Positions 32,060 through 42,860 of a stretch of 64,000 nucleotides of DNA are shown one piece after another. The notes under the pieces were generated by a model, which saw only the letters and a list, made by a program, of their open reading frames with translations, ran no database searches and was not told the DNA's origin. The stretch comes from Dehalococcoides mccartyi (GTDB taxonomy: Bacteria; Chloroflexota; Dehalococcoidia; UBA2979). A program made the position numbers and the translations under genes. The stretch lies in contig CAMBFG010000003.1 of NCBI GenBank assembly GCA_945865925.1, forward strand, positions 1 to 64,000, in the 5' to 3' direction. Each line of letters opens with the position of its first letter. Position 1 is the stretch's first letter.

Positions 32060-32845
32060 CTACGGGAGGCGGGCGGCCAGCGCCTTCAACTCGTCCAGTT
32101 CCCACTGCCCGACATCGCCCGTCTCCGCCTTCAGGCGCCACGCGACGTTGAACATGTAGGAGACGAACGACCACTGCTCCGCCGACATCGAGACTGGCAT
32201 CCGCAGGGACTCGTCTCGCCACCGGAGGAAGGGCGACCACTCCGGGCAGATCACGATGTCCACCCAGGTGCAGGAGCGCTGGTAGGTGGTGTGCGGGATG
32301 GTGTGCCAGTCCTCCTTCAGCACCTCGTCGTCTGTGACGCTGCTGAAGATCGGGTACTCGCCACACGCCGAGTGTCGAGGGCTTCCGAAGAGGCCGCAGA
32401 GCGCGGTGCCATCGTCCTCCAGCCGGAGAGCACTACACACGAAGCCGGGGCCGTCCCCCTTCGCGTCCTCTTCGCGCCACGCACGAGGGGCGCCGGTCTT
32501 CGTGAGCGGGATGATCAGCGGGACGCCGCCGTTGTACTTCTTCCACTGGTGCTTCGGCAGGCGGCCGAAGGTGTACATGTGCAGGGGTTTTGCGTCGCTG
32601 CGGGTCGAGGTGCAGCAACCGCCGCAGAGGTTGCAGTCCCACGACCGCGCCTCCGCCAACGTCACGTAGCGGAAGTTCGAGGGCGGCACGCTGAACTTCT
32701 CGTTCTCGTTGTAGGTGTGGTCAGGGGCGACGACCGGGGTGTCGGCGGGGACACCGACGTACGACGTATGGGGTCGGGGCAACTCCACGATCGCGCCTCT
32801 CTCGATGTCCGAGCGTTTCGCGCTGACATCGGCGCGCGCGATCAT
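32060..32845 (-). CDS. YkgJ-like Cys-cluster (putative metal-binding) protein
   Basis: DCNLCGGCCTSTRSDAKPLHMY...FVCSALRLEDDGTALCGLFGSPRHSACGEYP. Confidence 0.7.
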   Translation of the reverse strand: MIARADVSAKRSDIERGAIVELPRPHTSYVGVPADTPVVAPDHTYNENEKFSVPPSNFRYVTLAEARSWDCNLCGGCCTSTRSDAKPLHMYTFGRLPKHQWKKYNGGVPLIIPLTKTGAPRAWREEDAKGDGPGFVCSALRLEDDGTALCGLFGSPRHSACGEYPIFSSVTDDEVLKEDWHTIPHTTYQRSCTWVDIVICPEWSPFLRWRDESLRMPVSMSAEQWSFVSYMFNVAWRLKAETGDVGQWELDELKALAARLP

Positions 32846-32906
32846 CGCACCCGCGTCATGCGCCCGCCACCGACCGCCGTGATACCGACGTTGCGTAACG
32901 GACGCG

Positions 32907-34082
32907 TTAACCCCGCGGCAGGCCCAGTCCGCGCTGCGCGATGATGTTGCGCTGCACCTCGGACGTCCCGGCGGTGATCGTGGACGCCACAGAATTGAGG
33001 TAGAGCCTCGAGTACGCGCCACCGAGGCGGGCGTAGGGGGAGCCGGGCATCAACTGGCCGGCGGGGCCCAGCAACTGCATGCCGGTCTGCGCGACGCGCT
33101 GGGTGAGTTCGGAGCCGTACAACTTCGAGACGCTCGCCTCGTGGTTCGGCTGGACGCCCTGCTGCTGCATGAACGGGATGCGATACGCGACGTTGAAGCC
33201 GACCTGCATCTCGATCCAGCGGTCGGCGAGTTCGTAGCGCGCGTTCGGGTTGCGCGACATCAGGCTGCGCTCGTCCTTCGCCGCCTCGACGAGGCGCTCG
33301 ATGTCGCGCTTGCCGCGCGAGAAGGCGGCGACCCCGGACCGCTCAAAGTCCAGGGTGGCAGCAACCTGGTACCAGCCGCGGTTTTCCTGCCCGATCAGGT
33401 TCTCGGACGGGATGCGCACGTTCTCGAAGTGGACCTCGTTCAAGGTCTTGCCGCCCGACATGTCCTCGATCGGCTGGATCGAGATGCCGGCGGAGTCCAT
33501 CGGCAGGGCGAACATCGAGAGGCCGCGATGCTTGGCGGCGTGCGGGTCGGTGCGGGCAGCGAGGAGGCCCATGCTGGCCTCCTGCGCCCCGCTCGCCCAG
33601 ATCTTGGTGCCGTTGATGACGTACTCGTCGCCGTCACGGATGGCACGCGTCTGGAGCGCCGCGAGGTCTGACCCAGCGCCCGGCTCGGAGTAGAGCGTCG
33701 TCCAGGTGTCATCGCCCCCGGCGATCCGAGGCAGGAGCAGGCGCTTCTGCTCCTCGCTGCCGTACATCATCAGCGCGGGCCCGACCCAGGCGACGCCGGC
33801 GCCGCCCCCACCCGGCATCCGGGCGTAGGCAGCCTCTTCGTTCATGATCATCTGCTGGACCTGGCCCGCGCCGGCACCGCCGTACTGCTCCGGCCACGCG
33901 AGGGCCAGCCACCGCTGGTCCGCCAGCCCCTTCGAGACCTGGTGGGCGAGGGCAGCCCGTTCCTCCGCGCTCACCTCGCCGGTGAAGTCGCGATCGCCCC
34001 AGCCGTTCGGCAGGCGCTGCGCCAGGAAAGCGCGCAACTGCTCGCGGAAGCGCTCTTCCTCCGGGGTAAAGGCGAAATCCAT
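32907..34082 (-). CDS. Acyl-CoA dehydrogenase
   Basis: MDFAFTPEEERFREQLRAFLAQRLP...YSEPGAGSDLAALQTRAIRDGDEYVINGTKIWASGAQEA. Confidence 0.93.
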   Translation of the reverse strand: MDFAFTPEEERFREQLRAFLAQRLPNGWGDRDFTGEVSAEERAALAHQVSKGLADQRWLALAWPEQYGGAGAGQVQQMIMNEEAAYARMPGGGGAGVAWVGPALMMYGSEEQKRLLLPRIAGGDDTWTTLYSEPGAGSDLAALQTRAIRDGDEYVINGTKIWASGAQEASMGLLAARTDPHAAKHRGLSMFALPMDSAGISIQPIEDMSGGKTLNEVHFENVRIPSENLIGQENRGWYQVAATLDFERSGVAAFSRGKRDIERLVEAAKDERSLMSRNPNARYELADRWIEMQVGFNVAYRIPFMQQQGVQPNHEASVSKLYGSELTQRVAQTGMQLLGPAGQLMPGSPYARLGGAYSRLYLNSVASTITAGTSEVQRNIIAQRGLGLPRG

Positions 34083-34415
34083 CCTGGAACCTCCGCTGGG
34101 GACGGGGGGTGCCGAGGTTCTCGGTGCCGCCGCCCGTGCGTGCAGCCCACTCCCCCGACCCGTACCCCTCGATCTTAGCGCCGCACCTGCCCAGTCGCCC
34201 TTCGTTCCGCGCCACTCTGGTCACTGGTTCCGAGCGCGCGATTCGCGTCCTCGACGGCGCACCCCATATCATCGCCAGCGTGACCGGGCGGGGTTGCACG
34301 GGATATCGCGTGGTACCGAATGCTCCCCGCCGGCCGAGGGCCTCCTCGCCGCTCCCCAGACTGTCGCGTGTCGTCTACCTCGGCGGGTACCGCTGGGTCG
34401 GGAGCCTGTGACGCT

Positions 34416-36524
34416 GTGACCACCTGGGTCGGCCGCTACGCGATTGTCGGAGGGCAGGTGCAGGAGCACGGGCCCTGGCTCGTCGACCGTCAACGGCAGC
34501 GCGAAGAGGAAGTCCTCCGCCTACTCGTCCTCACGGAGCCCTCGGATGCCCGTTCCGCCGACTTCTGCAAAGAGGTCGCCGAGGCCATCGCCGCCCTGTT
34601 CGCCCGAGAGTCGCTCTCGATCACCGGTGGCCTGCTCCGCGCTCTCCGCCTTGCCCACGGCAACCTCGCCGAGTGGAACCGACGGTCCCTCCGCGAGCAC
34701 CGCGTCTCCATCGGCGTCACCTGCGTCGCGATCCGCGATGGCGAAGCCACCATCGCGCAGGTCGGCCCCGGCATCGCTTACCTCGCCGGCCCCCACACCA
34801 TCGAGCGGCTCGCCACCGAGGGCACCCCCGCCGCGAACGCCCTCGGTAGTGACGTGGCGATCGAGCCGCTGTTCACGGCGACGCCACTCGCGGGGTACGA
34901 GATCCTGCTGCTCTCCTCGGCCGCGGAGCCCGCGATCGGCCGCCAGGCGATCGAGGAGGCGCTCGTCGTCGGCCCGGAACGCGCGCTCGCCGAACTGTTC
35001 CGCCGCACCCGAGGCGTCACGGATATGGCTGCCGTCCTCGTCGCCGACCTCGACATCGACGAGACGCAGGAGGCCGAACCGCTCGACTACGCCGTCGACG
35101 CGCGCGCGAACGCCGGGCCGGCTGGCGTTGCCTCGGTCGAGGGTGCGCGGGCACCCGGCCCCGTCACGTCGAGGCCGGACGTCGATTCCGGCCCGCCGAT
35201 TGCACGCCACCGGCCGCAGCGCACCGCAGGGTCACGATTGCCATCACTCCGCCGGCCTCGGACGGTGGGGCGCGCTGGTCGGGGTGGTGGACCCGCCGTG
35301 CCGTGGCGACTCGCCAGCCTCGTGGTGGGGGTGGCGGCGGTGATTGCCATCCTCGCGTGGACGGTGCTGCCACGACTGCTGAACGAGGACCGCGCCGCCG
35401 AACTCGACCGGGCGATCGCCGCCGCGACGCAGCAGGTGACTGCCGCCGACTCCGCCGCCGGCCCGAACGAGCGCCGCCAGGCCCTGCAACAGGCCCTCGT
35501 GGATATCGAGAAGGCGCGTGCCATCTCCGCGCAGGATCCCCGGGTCGCCACCCTGGAGAAGAGCGCGCGTGATCGCCTCGACCTGCTGGACGCGATCACC
35601 AACGTCGAGCAACTGACGGCGGTGCTCACCTTCGCCGGGACGATCACGGCACCGGTGAACCCGGAACAACTCGTCGTGGGCGGTCGTGCTGTCTGGCTGA
35701 TGGAGTCTGGCCGAGGCCGCGTGTTCCGCGTCGACCCGCAGGCGCAGAACTCCGCGATCGAGGTGTACCGCGCCGGCGAGTCCTACAGCCGTACCACCGC
35801 GCGTGACCCCGTCGCAATCGCGTGGGACGGCGCGAAGAACCGCCTGCTCATCCTCGATGCCGGTCGCACCCTGTTCGCCGTCGCGGACGACGCCAGCGCG
35901 CGCCCGGTAGGGATCGCACTGCGCGGTGCCGCCGACCTGAAGTCGACGGTGTCGATGACCGTGTACCTCAGCAACCTGTACGTCCTCGACAGCGCGGGTG
36001 GTGAAGTCTGGCGGTACTTGCCTGCCTCGGACGGGTTCGACTCGGAACGCACGGGGACGCTGGGCGGCGGGGAGATCGCGCAGGCGAGCGAACTGACGGT
36101 GGACGGCGATGTCTTCCTGCTGGACGGCGCGCGGCTACGCCATTTCCGGCAGGGCCGTGAGCTCGCGCCGTTGCTCCAGGGACTGGACAAGCCGCTGCAG
36201 TCCCCGATCGCCCTCGGCGAGGACTTGCTGCGAGGCATCCTGTACGTCGCCGACCGCGGCAACCGCCGCGTGATCGCGGGCGACCGCGAACTCGCGTTCC
36301 AGCGCCAGTACCGCCACGCCGACTTCGGCGACCTCCGAGGCGTCGGCGTGTCCTCGGACGGCTCGCGGGTATACGTCCTCACCGGGGACCGCATTGCGTG
36401 GTTCCAGCCGAAGCCGCCCGCCGCCGGGCCCGGTGGCGCAGCGACCCCCGTGCCCACCTCGACGCCCACGCCAGCCGCGTCACCTACCGCGACTCCGACG
36501 GCCACGCCCACCCCCACGAGATAG
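34416..36524 (+). CDS. Membrane protein with PP2C-like N-terminal region, TM helix, beta-propeller-like extracytoplasmic region and T/P tail
   Basis: VSIGVTCVAIRDGEATIAQVGPGIAYLAG...; TM PWRLASLVVGVAAVIAILAWTVLP; repeated propeller-like strands; TPVPTSTPTPAASPTATPTATPTPTR end. Confidence 0.65.
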   Translation: MTTWVGRYAIVGGQVQEHGPWLVDRQRQREEEVLRLLVLTEPSDARSADFCKEVAEAIAALFARESLSITGGLLRALRLAHGNLAEWNRRSLREHRVSIGVTCVAIRDGEATIAQVGPGIAYLAGPHTIERLATEGTPAANALGSDVAIEPLFTATPLAGYEILLLSSAAEPAIGRQAIEEALVVGPERALAELFRRTRGVTDMAAVLVADLDIDETQEAEPLDYAVDARANAGPAGVASVEGARAPGPVTSRPDVDSGPPIARHRPQRTAGSRLPSLRRPRTVGRAGRGGGPAVPWRLASLVVGVAAVIAILAWTVLPRLLNEDRAAELDRAIAAATQQVTAADSAAGPNERRQALQQALVDIEKARAISAQDPRVATLEKSARDRLDLLDAITNVEQLTAVLTFAGTITAPVNPEQLVVGGRAVWLMESGRGRVFRVDPQAQNSAIEVYRAGESYSRTTARDPVAIAWDGAKNRLLILDAGRTLFAVADDASARPVGIALRGAADLKSTVSMTVYLSNLYVLDSAGGEVWRYLPASDGFDSERTGTLGGGEIAQASELTVDGDVFLLDGARLRHFRQGRELAPLLQGLDKPLQSPIALGEDLLRGILYVADRGNRRVIAGDRELAFQRQYRHADFGDLRGVGVSSDGSRVYVLTGDRIAWFQPKPPAAGPGGAATPVPTSTPTPAASPTATPTATPTPTR

Positions 36525-36541
36525 CCGACAGCGAGACAGTG

Positions 36542-36931
36542 ATGCCCGACGCCCTCGACCCGATGCAGGAGCGTGCCGTCGCGGATGCCGTGGTAACACG
36601 GGCGGCGCAACAGTTACGTGAGCAGATGAAGCGAGTAGCCGCCGCCATCGTCCCGTTCCCCGCGTTCCCCGGCGCGGTGTTCGCCTACGGGATCGAGGTG
36701 GAACCGATCGGTACGGAGCAGGGCTGTGTGATCTTCGGCGACGACGGGACGCTCTACGAACTCCAGATCGGGATGGACGCCTCACAGGCGGCCCTCGACT
36801 CCGACCAGGTCGGCACCCGCCACGAGGAACTCGTACCTCTCGACGTCCCGGCGGCGGAGTTCGTCACCTACGCCCACCGCGCGATCGCCGCGGCGACCGC
36901 GTACCTCGAACGCCGGTCAGCCGAGGCCTAG
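36542..36931 (+). CDS. Hypothetical protein
   Basis: 129-aa ORF directly downstream of the preceding gene; no family recognised. Confidence 0.6.
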   Translation: MPDALDPMQERAVADAVVTRAAQQLREQMKRVAAAIVPFPAFPGAVFAYGIEVEPIGTEQGCVIFGDDGTLYELQIGMDASQAALDSDQVGTRHEELVPLDVPAAEFVTYAHRAIAAATAYLERRSAEA

Positions 36932-36940
36932 TCCGCGCGC

Positions 36941-37438
36941 CTACTCCGCGACGTAGTCGCCGGAACGGCCGCCGGACTTCGCGACGAGGCGAATGTCGCC
37001 GATGCGGATGTCGCGCTGCACGGCCTTCACCATGTCGTAGACGGTGAGCGCGGCCACGCTGACGGCCGTCAGTGCTTCCATCTCCACGCCGGTCTGCCCC
37101 GTGACGCGCACCGTCGCCTCCACCTCGATGGTGTGGGCGGCGTGGTCGGGCTCGAGGGTGACGCGGACGGCGGTGATCGGGAGCGGATGGCAGAGCGGGA
37201 TCAGTTCGTGCGTGCGCTTCGCCGCCATGATGCCGGCCACGCGGGCCGTCGCGAGCACATCGCCCTTCGGCGCACGCCCTTCGACGATGAGCGCGAGCGT
37301 CTCAGGGGACAGAAACACGCGCCCTCGGGCCGTCGCCTCACGCGTGGTCGTCTCTTTGGCGGAGACATCGACCATCCGCGCTTCGCCGTGGGCGTCGAGG
37401 TGGGAGAGGCCGCCGGGGTGTTCGTCTGAGTTCGTCAT
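36941..37438 (-). CDS. moaC: Cyclic pyranopterin monophosphate synthase MoaC
   Basis: [32 protein letters not shown]...[17 protein letters not shown]...[23 protein letters not shown]. Confidence 0.96.
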   Translation of the reverse strand: MTNSDEHPGGLSHLDAHGEARMVDVSAKETTTREATARGRVFLSPETLALIVEGRAPKGDVLATARVAGIMAAKRTHELIPLCHPLPITAVRVTLEPDHAAHTIEVEATVRVTGQTGVEMEALTAVSVAALTVYDMVKAVQRDIRIGDIRLVAKSGGRSGDYVAE

Positions 37439-37460
37439 CGCTGCGAATCGTAGTCGACGG

Positions 37461-38528
37461 TTATCCGCCGATGTACGACATCTCGACCTTGCGCAGGTCA
37501 GGCGTCGCCTGCGAGCGCAGTTCGGAGTAGCGGTCCTCGCGGGCACGCCACGTGCCCGCGATCAGTGAGGTGAGCGCGGCGTCCGAGGCGCCCTCGCGCA
37601 TCGCTTCGCGCAAGTCGATGCCACCGGCGGCGAAGAGGCAGGTGTAGATCGAGCCCTCGGCCGACAGGCGCATGCGGGTGCAGGTGCCGCAGAACGGCTG
37701 GGTGACCGAGGTGATCACGCCGACCTCGCCCGCACCGTCGCGGTAGCGGTAGCGCTGGGCGACCTCGCCGGTGTAGTTGGGCTCGACCGGTTCGAGCGGC
37801 CAGCGCCCGTCGATCATCCGCACGAGGTCAGACGCGGGGAGCACCTCGTCGAGTTTCCAGCCGTTGGTTGTGCCGACGTCCATGAATTCAATGAAACGGA
37901 CCGTGTGCGGTGTGCCTCGGAAGCGCCCAGCGAGATCGAGCAGCGTGTGGTCGTTCACGCCTCGACGCACCACGGCGTTCACCTTCACCGGGAGGCCAGC
38001 CGCCGCGGCCGCTTCGATCCCTTCGAGGACGAGGGCGACGGGGAAGTCCATGTCGTTCATCGCGCGGAATGTCGCGTCGTCGACGGAGTCGAGGCTGACC
38101 GTGACGCGGTCGAGCCCAGCCTCGCGCAGCGGCGCGGCGAGCGTCTTGAGCATCGTGCCGTTGGTGGTCATCGCGATCTCGACGTCGGGCACCTCGCGCA
38201 GCACGCGGACGAGTGTCGGCAGTTGGGCGCGCAGGGTGGGCTCACCGCCGGTCAGGCGGAACTTGCGCACTCCCTGTGCGGCGAACAGCCGCGCCAGTCG
38301 CGTGATCTCCTCGAAGGTCAGGACAGCCGACCGAGGCAGGAACGCGAAGTTCGCCCCGAAGATTTCTTTGGGCATGCAGTACTGGCAGCGGAAGTTGCAT
38401 CGGTCAGTGACGGAGATGCGCAGGTCGCGCATCGGCCGCCCGAGGGCATCGACCAGTGTGGAGCCCTCGGCTCCCCCGTTATCGAGGTCGTCCCATTCGG
38501 GGTGCGGCGTGCCAGCAACTGGGGTCAT
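37461..38528 (-). CDS. moaA: GTP 3',8-cyclase MoaA
   Basis: Radical-SAM [33 protein letters not shown]-terminal GG. Confidence 0.96.
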   Translation of the reverse strand: MTPVAGTPHPEWDDLDNGGAEGSTLVDALGRPMRDLRISVTDRCNFRCQYCMPKEIFGANFAFLPRSAVLTFEEITRLARLFAAQGVRKFRLTGGEPTLRAQLPTLVRVLREVPDVEIAMTTNGTMLKTLAAPLREAGLDRVTVSLDSVDDATFRAMNDMDFPVALVLEGIEAAAAAGLPVKVNAVVRRGVNDHTLLDLAGRFRGTPHTVRFIEFMDVGTTNGWKLDEVLPASDLVRMIDGRWPLEPVEPNYTGEVAQRYRYRDGAGEVGVITSVTQPFCGTCTRMRLSAEGSIYTCLFAAGGIDLREAMREGASDAALTSLIAGTWRAREDRYSELRSQATPDLRKVEMSYIGG

Positions 38529-38603
38529 GCATCGAGTGTAGGCCGTCAAGCACAGCGGTGCAGGACGGGGTCAGGGCGGCCACGTCCAGAGGCCCGCACG
38601 CCT

Positions 38604-38828
38604 CTACGGAGTGTGGCCGTTGGATGCTGGCTTCAGTTGATCGGCGCTGGCCATCAGGTGGGTCACGATGGCGGGATCCGAGATCGTGAACGTGACCGAG
38701 CCGGAGCCCGCGTCCACCGAAGCCCGCACGTTACCGCCGCCGGAGATGTAATCCAGTAGCGCCGCTGTGAAGCGCTCGGCTCGAGTTCCGGTGTACTCAG
38801 GCATGGGCAGGCCCCTCACGCTCGACAA
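38604..38828 (-). CDS. Hypothetical small protein
   Basis: 74-aa ORF (start may be at MPEYTG); overlaps the next ORF slightly. Confidence 0.45.
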   Translation of the reverse strand: MSSVRGLPMPEYTGTRAERFTAALLDYISGGGNVRASVDAGSGSVTFTISDPAIVTHLMASADQLKPASNGHTP

Positions 38829-39000
38829 CCTCGGTGTTCGATTCGGCGGCGGAGGGGACTTCCGCAGCCATCGACGGGCGCGGGTAGATCACCATCGCCT
38901 GCATGCCCAGCTGGGAGAGGACATACAGGATGCGATCGATTTCGGGTTCAGATAACGGCACAGCACGGCCTTTGTTGAGTAGGCCACTGCATCTGAGCAT
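38797..39000 (-). CDS. Hypothetical small protein
   Basis: 67-aa ORF ...LSEPEIDRILYVLSQLGMQAMVIYPRP...; start uncertain. Confidence 0.4.
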   Translation of the reverse strand: MLRCSGLLNKGRAVPLSEPEIDRILYVLSQLGMQAMVIYPRPSMAAEVPSAAESNTEVVEREGPAHA

Positions 39001-39146
39001 GAGGTGAGGGTCTACGGGCTTTGTGCCTTGAGACTACGCGCCAGCGCGGATCGTTCCTGTGTCGGAGTGACGTGCGGGGCGACGGATACCGTGACAACAA
39101 GTCGCCGGAACGCGCGCATCCGAATCCGGCGGGACAGCGGAGCCGG

Positions 39147-40349
39147 CTAACGCCTCGGGCTGCCGCCTTCGGAGATCGCGTCGCCGATGATCCCCACGGC
39201 ACGATCGATGGCGGCGGGATCGGCGGCGGTGAAGTTCATCCGCAGCGTGGAGACACCATCTTCCTGGTTCACGAAGAAGTACTTCCCGGGGACGAACGCC
39301 ACGCCGCGCGCGAGGACGAGGCGGTTGAGCGCCTCCGCGTCGAGGCCCGCGGGACCCTGCACCCATACGAACATGCCACCCTCGGGCCGCGTCCAGCGGA
39401 AGCCCTCGGGCAGATGCCGTTCGAGCGCGTCCAGCATCGCCTGTTGGCGCGGGCGATACAGATCGAGGATCGCGGGCAACTGCCGTTCGAGGTTTCCGCC
39501 GCTGATGTACTCGGCTGCCAGTGCCTGCCCGAGGGTGCTCGTGTGCAAGTCGACTCCCTGCCGCGCGATCACGAGCCAACGTCGCAGCGCCGCGGGTGCG
39601 ACGCAGAAGCCGAGGCGCAACCCAGGCGCGAACGTCTTCGACAGCGTGCTGATGTAGACGACATGCTCTGGCGCGAATGAGTGGATCGGTGGCAACGGAT
39701 CGCCCGTGTACCGCAGGTCGCTGTATGGGTCGTCCTCGACGAGCAGGGTGTCGCGCCGCTGCAGGATCTCCGCCACCTGATGTCGGCGTGCGAGCGATAG
39801 CGTGCGGCCGGTCGGGTTCTGGAACGTGGGCACGAGGTAGACGAACTTCACACGCGTCCTTGCCAGGATCGCGTCGAGCGCCTCCGGGATCAGGCCGTCG
39901 TCATCGGTCGCCACTTCCGCGTAGCGCGGCTCGTATGGGTTGAACGCCTGCAGCGCGCCGAGGTAGGTCGGCGCCTCGACGGCCACCGTTTCCCCAGGTG
40001 AGACCAGCACCTTCCCCAGCGCGTCCAGCACTCCTTGCGACCCGGTGAACACGACCAGGCCCTCGGCGGTCGTCGTCACTCCGCGCGCGGCGAGGTGCGG
40101 GACGAGCGCCTCTCGCAGCGGCTCGAAGCCCTCGGAGGCGTCGTACTGGAGGGCCCGACCACCGTACCGGCGGAGCACGGTGGTCATCAGGTCGTCCATG
40201 ATGGCGAGCGGGAAGGAGTCGTCTGCCGGCAGCCCGCCCGCCAGCGAGGTCACCCCCGGCGAGGAGGCCGCGTGCAGGATCTCCCGGATGGCGCTGGCCT
40301 CCATCTGGTGGGTCCGGCCAGCGAGCAGGTCATCGATGTCCATCGTCAC
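39147..40349 (-). CDS. PLP-dependent aminotransferase (2-aminoadipate/MocR-type fold I)
   Basis: GLPADDSFPLA...VFVYLVPTFQNPTGRTLS-like motif, STLSKTFAPGLRLGF. Confidence 0.9.
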   Translation of the reverse strand: MTMDIDDLLAGRTHQMEASAIREILHAASSPGVTSLAGGLPADDSFPLAIMDDLMTTVLRRYGGRALQYDASEGFEPLREALVPHLAARGVTTTAEGLVVFTGSQGVLDALGKVLVSPGETVAVEAPTYLGALQAFNPYEPRYAEVATDDDGLIPEALDAILARTRVKFVYLVPTFQNPTGRTLSLARRHQVAEILQRRDTLLVEDDPYSDLRYTGDPLPPIHSFAPEHVVYISTLSKTFAPGLRLGFCVAPAALRRWLVIARQGVDLHTSTLGQALAAEYISGGNLERQLPAILDLYRPRQQAMLDALERHLPEGFRWTRPEGGMFVWVQGPAGLDAEALNRLVLARGVAFVPGKYFFVNQEDGVSTLRMNFTAADPAAIDRAVGIIGDAISEGGSPRR

Positions 40350-40565
40350 CGCACTATAGGCACCACTGGGCCACTCACGAATCGTGCGCAGAGTCTGGAT
40401 GAGGGTTCCCCGAGGGATGCGGCCGTCTTATGCTTCCCCGTAGGAGTCAGCGACCGCCTGTGGCTTGGCGCTCGTCGGCAGCCTCATCCTTCGGATCACC
40501 TCGGCGGCACTGTCCGTCGGTCTTGCTCGCTGTTCTGCGGCGAGGGCGCTCTGCGAGGCCCAACC

Positions 40566-41618
40566 ATGTACGTCGTCCACACGACTGACCTGACGAAGAT
40601 TTACCACGACAAGTACATCGCCCTGAACGCGCTCAACCTGCGCGTGGAGAAGGGGATGGTGTTCGGCCTCGTGGGCCCAAACGGCGCCGGCAAGTCGACC
40701 ACGTTCCGCATCCTCCTGGGCCTGCAGCGCGAGACCGCCGGTGACGTGCAGGTGCTGGGCGAGGCGATGACGCCAGAACGAGCAGACCTGCGCCGTCGCA
40801 TCGGCTTCCTGCCGACCAACCCGGCGTTCCCGAAGCACATGACGCCGATCGGGTTCCTGGAGTTCGTCAGCCGCATCCTCGGCATGCCATATGAGCGCGC
40901 GCGCGTGCAGATGGCACGTCTGCTTCAGGCGGTCGACCTGACGCAGGCGACGTCCCAGAAGATCGAGGGGTTCTCCACCGGCATGCTCACGCGCCTCGGC
41001 ATTGCCGCCTCGCTGATGAACGACCCCGAGTTGTTGATCCTGGACGAGCCTACGTCTGGCCTCGACCCTGCCGGCCGCAAGCAGACCATCGAGTTGATCC
41101 GGGAACTCTCCGGGCGCGACCGCACGATCATCATCGCGACGCACATCCTGACGGACGTGGAGCGCGTGTGTACGGACGTCGGCATCATCTCGCAGGGCCG
41201 CATGATCTACTCCGGCCCGATGTCGGAGATGCGCCGCCTCGCACGGCAGGGCACGATCTCGGTGGAGATCGAGGGCAACGCCACCGCGTTTGAGCAGCAG
41301 ATCCACACGCTGGATGACATCGGCTCGGTGCGATACGAGCGCGTCGGTGCGGAGTTCCGGATCACGTTCCTGGGCACCGAGGCACTGACGGTCTACCTGA
41401 CGCGCGTGCTGCAATTGATCGACCGCACCGGTGTGGAACTGCTCCGCGTAGACACCGGATCGGACGAGATCGAAGAGGCGTTCCTGCGCCGGCTGGAGGA
41501 GGACCGCACACGCGGCTTCCTGCGTGCCGCCGCCTGGGCGGCGACCCAGGACCTTCGGCGCCCTGGCCGAGCGAATGAGGAGATCGATGCAGGCATTCCT
41601 GGCCATCCTTCGGTATGA
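40566..41618 (+). CDS. ABC transporter ATP-binding protein
   Basis: GLVGPNGAGKSTTFRILLG, FSTGMLTRLGIAASLMNDPELLILDEPTSGLDP. Confidence 0.93.
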   Translation: MYVVHTTDLTKIYHDKYIALNALNLRVEKGMVFGLVGPNGAGKSTTFRILLGLQRETAGDVQVLGEAMTPERADLRRRIGFLPTNPAFPKHMTPIGFLEFVSRILGMPYERARVQMARLLQAVDLTQATSQKIEGFSTGMLTRLGIAASLMNDPELLILDEPTSGLDPAGRKQTIELIRELSGRDRTIIIATHILTDVERVCTDVGIISQGRMIYSGPMSEMRRLARQGTISVEIEGNATAFEQQIHTLDDIGSVRYERVGAEFRITFLGTEALTVYLTRVLQLIDRTGVELLRVDTGSDEIEEAFLRRLEEDRTRGFLRAAAWAATQDLRRPGRANEEIDAGIPGHPSV

Positions 41619-42303
41619 CCTAGGCCTCCTCTTCCGCTCCTGGATTACGCGGATCTGGATTCCTCTGCTGGTCGCCCCCGCCCTCTTCCTCGTCGTGGTC
41701 GCCGCGAACGAGAACGAACTGGCGTCCGAGACGCTGGCTGCCTATGTGACGGCCGTCCTGATCCCGATCTCTGGGCTCGCCATCGCCGTCCTCGGCACCG
41801 GCGCTATCAGCGGCGAGTCGGGCGTCCTGGCGGACGGCATCCTGTCGAGGTCCGTGACGCGTACGGAGTACATCAGCGCAAAGATCGTCTCGCGGCTCGG
41901 GTTCGCGGCGGCGGTCACGCTGGCGGCACTGATCCCGTTCGTCTATCTCATCGACCGTTACGCAGAGCCGGACACCTCCTGGGCTGGTGTGTTCGTCGGC
42001 CTCGTGATCGTGTTGCTGTTGCTGCTGTTCCTCGGCGCGATCGGCATCACGCTGTCAACGATCCTGTCGAACGTGCTGCTTTCCACGCTGATCCTGTTCC
42101 TGGGCGTGACGCTCTCTGGCGCTGCGCTCCAGTTCCTCGGCCTCACGTGGATGAGCGCGACGGCCGTGGTCGTCGAACTCCCGGCGACGTTCCGAGGCGA
42201 CAAGAACTGGTGGGAACTGCTGCGCGTGTTCATCGTCTTCTCGACGCTCACCGGAGTGGCGATCGTCACCTCGTTCTGGGTATTCCGCCGCCGCGACCTC
42301 TAG
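41587..42303 (+). CDS. ABC transporter permease
   Basis: MQAFLAILRYDLGLLFRSWITRIWIPLLVAPALFLVVV...; about six TM helices; overlaps the ATPase gene. Confidence 0.85.
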   Translation: MQAFLAILRYDLGLLFRSWITRIWIPLLVAPALFLVVVAANENELASETLAAYVTAVLIPISGLAIAVLGTGAISGESGVLADGILSRSVTRTEYISAKIVSRLGFAAAVTLAALIPFVYLIDRYAEPDTSWAGVFVGLVIVLLLLLFLGAIGITLSTILSNVLLSTLILFLGVTLSGAALQFLGLTWMSATAVVVELPATFRGDKNWWELLRVFIVFSTLTGVAIVTSFWVFRRRDL

Positions 42304-42320
42304 TACGTCCGAAGACAACA

Positions 42321-42350
42321 CGAAGGGCGGCCTCACAACCGCCCTCGTCG
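42321..42350. terminator. Bidirectional terminator-like hairpin between convergent genes
   Basis: AGGGCGG-CCTCACAA-CCGCCCT. Confidence 0.5.
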
Positions 42351-42368
42351 TTCCACGTGCCGCCGAGG

Positions 42369-42860
42369 TCAGGCCTGGACGCCCGCCTTCATTTCTTCGA
42401 TCTGCTTGATGAGGTCAGCGCGGCGAGTCGCCATGCGCGTCATCTTCGCGCCCAGCTCTTCCTTCATCGTCGAGAGGTTGCTCACCTTGTGGTCGACGAC
42501 CTCGAGCTGGCGTGCGAGCGCTGCGATGGCGGTGGAGACGCGCTGGAGGCGCTCGGGCAGTTCAAAGTCCGGACGGCGGGTCGCGGCGATCTGCTTCAGT
42601 TCCTCTTCGGCCTCCACCATCTCCTTGATCTCGGAGAGCGTGAAGCCGAGGAATTGCTGGAGCTGCCGGACGTAGGTGACGCGGTTGATGTCTTCGTCGG
42701 AGTAGAGGCGGAAGCCGCCATCCATCCGCTCGGGCGGATCGAGGAGGCCCTTCTCCTCGTAGAAGCGAAGGGTGCGCTGAGTGACGCCAGTGCGCTCCGC
42801 TACCTCGCCGATCTGATAGCGCTGGGGTCTAGGGGCGGCGTCCGCGGACTCTGCCGTCAT
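42369..42860 (-). CDS. MerR-family transcriptional regulator
   Basis: YQIGEVAERTGVTQRTLRFYEEKGLLDPPERMDGGFRLYSDEDINRVTYVRQLQQFLGFTL. Confidence 0.92.
   Translation of the reverse strand: MTAESADAAPRPQRYQIGEVAERTGVTQRTLRFYEEKGLLDPPERMDGGFRLYSDEDINRVTYVRQLQQFLGFTLSEIKEMVEAEEELKQIAATRRPDFELPERLQRVSTAIAALARQLEVVDHKVSNLSTMKEELGAKMTRMATRRADLIKQIEEMKAGVQA

Noticed and set aside
42347-42362. CGTTCCACGTGCCGCC as a second parS
   Set aside because: Only one half resembles parS; the right arm does not match.
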